From positions 81,183 through 145,182 of the forward strand of contig NZ_BAZF01000010.1 in the NCBI RefSeq assembly GCF_000813145.1: DNA of 64,000 bases, written 5' to 3'. The number at the start of each line of letters is the position of its first letter. The stretch's first letter is position 1. The notes under the pieces are model-generated. The model did no database searches. It saw only the letters and a program-made list of their open reading frames with translations, and was not told the origin of the DNA. Shown one piece after another: positions 59,539 through 64,000 of this stretch. Position numbers and translations under genes: made by a program. Origin of the DNA: Geobacter sp. OR-1. GTDB taxonomy: Bacteria; Desulfobacterota; Desulfuromonadia; Geobacterales; DSM-12255.

Positions 59539-60909
59539 TCACTTCTTCATGTCGATGCGATAGCTCTTGATCTTCCGGTGCAGGTTGGTGCGCTCGAGCG
59601 CGATCGCCTCGGCGGTCTTGCTGATGTTCCAGCCGTGCTCCTCGAGCTTATGGAGGATGAACTCCTTTTCAAACTCTTCGCGCGCCTCGCGGAGCGAGAA
59701 CCCGCCGCTACCTTCAATCCTGGCCCCGGAATCGGACGACACCTCCAGGGTCCGGATATAATCGGGGAGCTGATCGACGGTGATGGCCCTGCCGAGGCTC
59801 ATGATCACCAGCCGCTCGATGATGTTCTTCAACTCCCTGATGTTGCCGGGCCAGTCGTAGCATTTGAGGAGTTCAACGGCATCCGGGAGGATATTGATCC
59901 GTTCGCGCCCCTCTTTCCGGCAGAACAGGTCAAGGAAATGGTCGATCAGCAGCGGAACATCGTCACGACGCTCCCGCAAAGGGGGCACCCGGAACGGCAC
60001 CACGTTGAGCCGGTAATAGAGGTCTTCCCGAAAGGTCCCTTTTTTGATCTCATCTTCCAGAACCTTGTTGGTGGCAGCAACGATCCGCACATCCACCTCG
60101 ATGGTCCTGGTCCCGCCGACCCGCTCAAACTTCCGCTCCTGCAGCACCCGGAGCACTTTGGCCTGGGTCCGGAGCGACATGTCGCCGATCTCGTCGAGGA
60201 ATATCGTACCGCCATCCGCAAGATCGAATTTCCCCTTTTTCTGGGAGATTGCACCGGAGAACGCCCCCTTTTCATGACCGAACAGCTCGGACTCGATCAG
60301 TTCGTCCGGGATTGCCGCGCAGTTGATCTCCATGAACGGATGGTTGCTCCGGTTGCTCTGAAAATGGACCGCCCGCGCCACCAGTTCCTTGCCGGTGCCG
60401 TTCTCCCCGGTGACCAGCACCGATGCGCCGCTGGGGGCAACCAGCCGGATCTGCTCCCGCAGGGAGACGATGACGGGCGAGTTCCCGACCATGTCGTGAT
60501 CCTGCAGGACGGCAGACCTGAGGATCTCGTTCTCGTCCTGCAGCCGCTGCATGTCGAAGGCATTCTGAATGGTCAGGATCAGTTTTTCCAAGGACAGCGG
60601 TTTTTCGATAAAATCGTAGGCCCCCATCTTGGTGGAACGGACCGCGGTTTCAATGGTGCCGTGACCCGACATCATTATGACCAGCAAGGATGGGTGGATG
60701 GACTTCAACTGCTGGAGCACTTCGAGACCGTCGATGCCGGGCATCCAGATATCAAGCAGAACCAGATCGGGGAGGTCACGCTGGACCATTTCCAGCGCCT
60801 TTGCCCCGTCTTCGGCCAAAAGCGGCCGGTACCCCTCGTCTTCCAGAATCCCCTGCAGCGAAGTGCGGATGCTCGCTTCGTCATCGACGACCAGAATTGT
60901 CTTAGCCAT
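59539..60909 (-). CDS. NtrC-family sigma54 response regulator
   Basis: 456 residues: receiver domain (1-120, phospho-Asp53 in LVLLDIWMPG), AAA+ domain (about 140-375, Walker A GENGTGKE, Walker B GGTIFLDEIGD), and a Fis-type DNA-binding helix-turn-helix at the C-terminus (ISKTAEAIALERTNLHRKI). The sigma54-contact loop reads GAFSGA in place of the usual GAFTGA, a Thr-to-Ser change at a key residue. No kinase gene is adjacent. Confidence 0.95.
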   Translation of the reverse strand: MAKTILVVDDEASIRTSLQGILEDEGYRPLLAEDGAKALEMVQRDLPDLVLLDIWMPGIDGLEVLQQLKSIHPSLLVIMMSGHGTIETAVRSTKMGAYDFIEKPLSLEKLILTIQNAFDMQRLQDENEILRSAVLQDHDMVGNSPVIVSLREQIRLVAPSGASVLVTGENGTGKELVARAVHFQSNRSNHPFMEINCAAIPDELIESELFGHEKGAFSGAISQKKGKFDLADGGTIFLDEIGDMSLRTQAKVLRVLQERKFERVGGTRTIEVDVRIVAATNKVLEDEIKKGTFREDLYYRLNVVPFRVPPLRERRDDVPLLIDHFLDLFCRKEGRERINILPDAVELLKCYDWPGNIRELKNIIERLVIMSLGRAITVDQLPDYIRTLEVSSDSGARIEGSGGFSLREAREEFEKEFILHKLEEHGWNISKTAEAIALERTNLHRKIKSYRIDMKK

Positions 60910-60945
60910 GAAATCCCTTTACAGTAGCAACACGGTAATATGCAA

Positions 60946-62139
60946 CTAGCGCCTCAGCCCGATTTCGCCGGCCAGGGCTGTCCAGGCGTCGAAACTCCGC
61001 TCGATCATGGCGCGATCCACGCAGTAGGCGATCCGGAAGTATCCGGCTGCCCCGAATCCGGCCCCCGGCACCAGTAGCAGATGGTGTTTCTGGGCGATCC
61101 TGACAAAGGCGACATCATCGGAGAGCGGCGACTTCGGAAACAGGTAAAACGCCCCGTCCGGCTTGACCATTTTGAAGCCAAGCGAGGTCAGGTGGGTGTA
61201 GAGCAGATCTCTCTTGGACTGGTAATCGCCGATATCCACCGATTCATGCTGCAGTTTGGCCACCAGCCTCTGCATCAGCGCCGGCGCGTTGACAAACCCG
61301 AGGGTCCGGTTGCAGAACACCGCACCTTCAATGAACAGCTCGCCATGCGTCATATTCGGGTTTGCCGCCAGATAGCCGATCCGTTCGCCGGGAAGCGCCA
61401 GATCCTTGGAATGCGAGGTGACTATGACCGAATTGTCCACGTGGTTGAAAATATTCGGCACCGACTTGCCGTCGTACGATATCCGGGCATACGGTTCGTC
61501 GGATATCACATAGATATGGCGCTCCAGCTCGCGCTCCTTGCGGCTCACCAATTCGCCGAGCTTCTGCAGGCTTTCCGCCGGGTAGATCACACCGGTCGGG
61601 TTGTTCGGGGTATTGACGATTATAGCCCGGGTCTTGGCATTGATGGCGGCCTCAATGGCCGGGAGCTGCAGCTGGAAAGTCTCCCGGTCGGTCCAGACCT
61701 CGCGGGGGACGCCGCCATGGTTGTCGATGTAAAACTTGTACTCCACGAAATGCGGAGTAAGGATGATCACCTCTTCACCCGGGTTCAGAATGGTCTTCAG
61801 CACCACGTTCAATGCCCCGCTGGCACCGCAGGTCATGACGACATTGGCCGAAGGCACCTTGATCCCGGACGCCTCGGAAATCAGGGAGGCAACAGCGGCG
61901 CGCGTCTCCTCGTAACCGGCATTGCTCATATAGCGGTGCATTCCGGAAATCGGGCTCTCCGCGAGCTTGCGGAACTCCTGTTCAAACCTTGCCGGCGGCT
62001 CGATATTCGGATTCCCCAGGGTGAAGTCGTAAACCTTGTCCGCCCCGTGTACTGCCCGGAGACGCTCCCCCTCCTCGAACATCTTGCGGATCCACGAAGC
62101 ACCTTCAATGAACGTCTGGATTTTCGACGCAATGGCCAT
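60946..62139 (-). CDS. PLP-dependent aminotransferase (class I/II)
   Basis: 397 residues of fold-type I: TCGASGALNVVL (cofactor phosphate region), NTPNNPTGVIY, ISDEPYARISYDG, and the PLP lysine Lys245 in TSHSKDLALPGERIGYLA. It belongs to the aspartate-aminotransferase superfamily; exact substrate cannot be told. The gene is 36 bp downstream-side neighbour of the NtrC-type gene on the same strand. Confidence 0.92.
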   Translation of the reverse strand: MAIASKIQTFIEGASWIRKMFEEGERLRAVHGADKVYDFTLGNPNIEPPARFEQEFRKLAESPISGMHRYMSNAGYEETRAAVASLISEASGIKVPSANVVMTCGASGALNVVLKTILNPGEEVIILTPHFVEYKFYIDNHGGVPREVWTDRETFQLQLPAIEAAINAKTRAIIVNTPNNPTGVIYPAESLQKLGELVSRKERELERHIYVISDEPYARISYDGKSVPNIFNHVDNSVIVTSHSKDLALPGERIGYLAANPNMTHGELFIEGAVFCNRTLGFVNAPALMQRLVAKLQHESVDIGDYQSKRDLLYTHLTSLGFKMVKPDGAFYLFPKSPLSDDVAFVRIAQKHHLLLVPGAGFGAAGYFRIAYCVDRAMIERSFDAWTALAGEIGLRR

Positions 62140-62255
62140 CAGGCAACCCTCCCAAAAACAATTTTAAACTTATTATCATTTCCGCCAACGTCACGCAAGA
62201 CCGAAGGCGTCAAAGGGGGTTGACAGAGTATGCCTGAGACAGGCCGGGAATTTCG

Positions 62256-63428
62256 TCACATGATGTGAAAATTGGTATGAATGATCTTCTGCAGGTCTTC
62301 GATCCGAAGCAGCGAATGCCGGATTTTCTCGCGCTCGTCGGCGGTCAGCTGATAGGGGTTCAGGTAATAGGAATCACGTTGAATCCCCTTGATTACCTTT
62401 ATCTGCAGCAGAATCCGGTGGCGGGTAAGGATATGGTAGGCATCGGCAAGCCCGGATGCGGTATTGCGGGAAAAGCTCCCTTCCTTTTCCAGCAGCTCGA
62501 TTCTACTGAGGGTGCTGGTTGCCGGAATCCCCTGATTGATCGACAGAATCCTGATATTCATCACCAGCGGCGCCCAGGCGAGCAGCTTGACATTGAACTC
62601 CCCCTTGTGCTCGCCCGACCCTTCGGTCCAGAGCCGTTTCATGAACCCGAGGGCCAGCTTCATTTCAGTCGCGGCTTTGGCCATCCCCCACAAAACCTGG
62701 AAATAATCCCGTTCCAGTCCCCGGATCAGGTCGATAAGATCGTATGCCAGTTCTTTATTGCCCGCAACATAGCGGGCATCCGAGAGCACGATCAGATCCA
62801 TCAGGTTCTTGGCATAATCTTCGTACTCGTAACGCATAATTGCCAGGAGCTTCTTACGCCACTGGGAATACGAACCGCGCCAGGTAGGGTTCGAAGGCAT
62901 TATGCCGCCGGTGCACTTTTTAAATCCGATCTCCTCAAGCCTGTCCACGAGCAGATCGGAAAACTCCCGGAAATACCGGTCCGCTTCCTCGCCGCCATCG
63001 TCCGCATAGACAATCAGATAATCCTGATCCGTGATCAGAGTCTGCTCCTCCCGGCCGTCGCTTCCCATGCTGATCAATGCGTAGGGTAACGGTGGGAGAC
63101 CTTTCCCTGCTGAGGATAGTTCTTCTTCGACAAGCTCAAGTGCCCTGCGCGCCAGGACATCCCGGTATTCTGTGCACGAGGCATGGAGCGCGGGTACGGC
63201 CTGAACTTTCAGGAACCGCTCCATCTCCAGCTGGTTCAGTTCATCATGCCTCTGTTTCAACACAGAGTAAGACCGCGTAGCCAGAACTTCTTTGGCAAGA
63301 TCGGTTTCACGGCCGGAAAACGAATCGAGCCACCCTTTTTCCGTACTGAAATGGCTGTACAACTCATCCAGGAGATCGACAGTTTCCCTGACGTCAAGAA
63401 AAGGCAATACCTTGCGTACCCGCAGCAT
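62256..63428 (-). CDS. DUF294-type putative nucleotidyltransferase
   Basis: 390 residues from the ATG at 63428, which has AGGAG at 6-bp spacing. The open frame extends 96 bp upstream, but that part translates the terminator hairpin of the upstream gene (63495-63522), so it is rejected. It has the DUF294 nucleotidyltransferase motif (ALISMGSDGREEQTLITDQDYLIV, with Gly-Ser and Asp-x-Asp) and the DUF294_C helical substrate-binding region in the C-terminal half. It is the GlnD-like domain pair without CBS or cNMP modules. Position next to an acetate-symporter-like gene recalls loci where such proteins are linked to the symporter. Confidence 0.85.
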   Translation of the reverse strand: MLRVRKVLPFLDVRETVDLLDELYSHFSTEKGWLDSFSGRETDLAKEVLATRSYSVLKQRHDELNQLEMERFLKVQAVPALHASCTEYRDVLARRALELVEEELSSAGKGLPPLPYALISMGSDGREEQTLITDQDYLIVYADDGGEEADRYFREFSDLLVDRLEEIGFKKCTGGIMPSNPTWRGSYSQWRKKLLAIMRYEYEDYAKNLMDLIVLSDARYVAGNKELAYDLIDLIRGLERDYFQVLWGMAKAATEMKLALGFMKRLWTEGSGEHKGEFNVKLLAWAPLVMNIRILSINQGIPATSTLSRIELLEKEGSFSRNTASGLADAYHILTRHRILLQIKVIKGIQRDSYYLNPYQLTADEREKIRHSLLRIEDLQKIIHTNFHIM

Positions 63429-63494
63429 TATCTGCTCCTGCAGCAAGGAGGGGGGTATTTTTGTAATTATCTCTTGTTCCACGTAGTAGCACTC

Positions 63495-63522
63495 AAAAAA
63501 ATGGGGAAGGCAAGCCTTCCCC
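63495..63522 (-). terminator. Rho-independent terminator of the symporter gene
   Basis: Stem GGGGAAGGC / GCCTTCCCC with a 2-base loop, then A and a T-run (TTTTTTT, minus strand). It lies 28 bp after the stop at 63550. Confidence 0.92.
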
Positions 63523-63549
63523 ACAGTGTATCACAATGTACCGGAGATG

Positions 63550-64000
63550 TTAGTGGTCGATGGCCTTGGCCATGCCGATACCGGTATTCTGACGAACATA
63601 GATCTCGTCCCACATCTCTTCAGAGCGACGGCTCGGGAAGGCCAGGGTGCCGAGAATAGCGGCGATGAAGCCGAGCGGGATGGAGATGATGCCCGGGTTC
63701 TTGAGCTTCAGGAGCGGCTTGTCGAGGCCCATTACCGATTTGCCGCCACGGTTCTTGGCTTCGATCCCCTTCTGCTCTTCAATGGTCTTCATGGTCTTTT
63801 CCATTGCTGCCGGGGCTATTTTGCCTTCGGCAAGGTTTTTCTCAAGCAGGGTGTAGGCCTTTTTCGCATCATCGGCAACCTTGTTCGGATAGGTCATGTT
63901 CGGGGAGACCATAACCAGACCGATAGAGGCGATTGTACCGACCAACAGGCCGGAGATGACGCCGCCGGTGTTGAACTTCTTCCAGAAGAGCGACATGACT
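63550..64000 (-). CDS. Cation/acetate symporter-like protein, C-terminal part
   Basis: Partial gene, open to the right edge; about 149 C-terminal residues seen. It has two hydrophobic helices (GGVISGLLVGTIASIGLVMVS; GIISIPLGFIAAILGTLAF) flanking a soluble segment of about 65 residues rich in Lys/Glu, then PSRRSEEMWDEIYVRQNTGIG. The layout matches the C-terminus of ActP-like sodium:solute symporters with an expanded loop, common in Geobacter acetate transporters. Identification depends on the part outside the window. Confidence 0.65.
   Translation of the reverse strand, partial: VMSLFWKKFNTGGVISGLLVGTIASIGLVMVSPNMTYPNKVADDAKKAYTLLEKNLAEGKIAPAAMEKTMKTIEEQKGIEAKNRGGKSVMGLDKPLLKLKNPGIISIPLGFIAAILGTLAFPSRRSEEMWDEIYVRQNTGIGMAKAIDH

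Noticed and set aside
63429..63524. Upstream extension of the DUF294 gene to 63524
   Set aside because: Its first residues translate a rho-independent terminator hairpin and T-run of the upstream gene; a strong AGGAG marks the ATG at 63428.

Overview
The window reads as chromosome of a Gram-negative, Geobacter-like bacterium (Desulfuromonadia). This is an inference from the lipid A enzyme LpxH, a CheV-type coupling protein, a sigma54 response regulator, an acetate-symporter-like C-terminus, Cys-rich DUF6485 and YkgJ-type small proteins, and overall gene style. It was not a database result. No rRNA, tRNA or CRISPR array was seen.

Layout. (1) 1-11.7 kb is ordinary core genome: mltG (partial), plsY, DoxX and rhodanese membrane genes, a copper ATPase, two tandem AI-2E-type permeases, UPF0158, lpxH, a YkgJ protein, a penicillin-binding transpeptidase, YihY and a YtxH/DUF948/DUF503 group. 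(2) 11.8-19.1 kb holds a LuxR-type regulator with a palindromic promoter, then a tight operon of three patatin-like lipases and a GH13 glycosidase. (3) 19.5-24.7 kb has a secreted Kelch/FG-GAP protein, then a convergent pair: a leaderless M36 metalloprotease and a leaderless SH3b-muramidase. (4) 25-29 kb is an accessory patch: two small membrane proteins in similar repeat flanks, a lipoprotein with a 15-bp tandem repeat, an IS4 transposase relic, a Phd/VapC toxin-antitoxin pair and CheV. (5) 29.7-52.35 kb is a complete-looking, single-strand operon of about 22.6 kb for a phage-tail-like contractile injection system (eCIS type). It encodes an AAA ATPase, a DUF4157 toxin candidate, DUF4255, two sheaths (one fused to a lamin-tail-like domain), two tube proteins, a LysM tube-initiator, a split spike, gp25, baseplate J-like proteins, a gpI-like protein, PKD/IPT appendage proteins and a radical SAM enzyme. 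(6) 52.6-64 kb has fxsA, an FAD oxidoreductase, an arginase-like/TPR protein, a small AT-rich island (trypsin-like protease, group II intron 3' remnant, HigBA with frameshifted higB), a cupin, small Cys-rich proteins, an NtrC-type regulator, an aminotransferase, a DUF294 protein and the C-terminus of an acetate-symporter-like protein.

How the genes may work together. The most striking signal is a two-part regulatory sequence, an 18-bp block and a 26-bp block 37-40 bp apart. It occurs upstream of exactly three transcription units in the window: the patatin/GH13 operon, the muramidase/M36 operon and the eCIS operon. Nearly all of the enzymes in the first two operons lack secretion signals. I infer that this is one regulon spread over 40 kb: an injection machine plus lipid-, glycan-, wall- and protein-degrading enzymes that may be its payload or work with it. 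The DUF4157 protein inside the machine operon is the clearest toxin candidate.

Two genes (the eCIS AAA ATPase and higB) each carry a single extra base in a homopolymer. That could be real slippage or inactivation, or sequencing error, and must be settled before either gene is interpreted.
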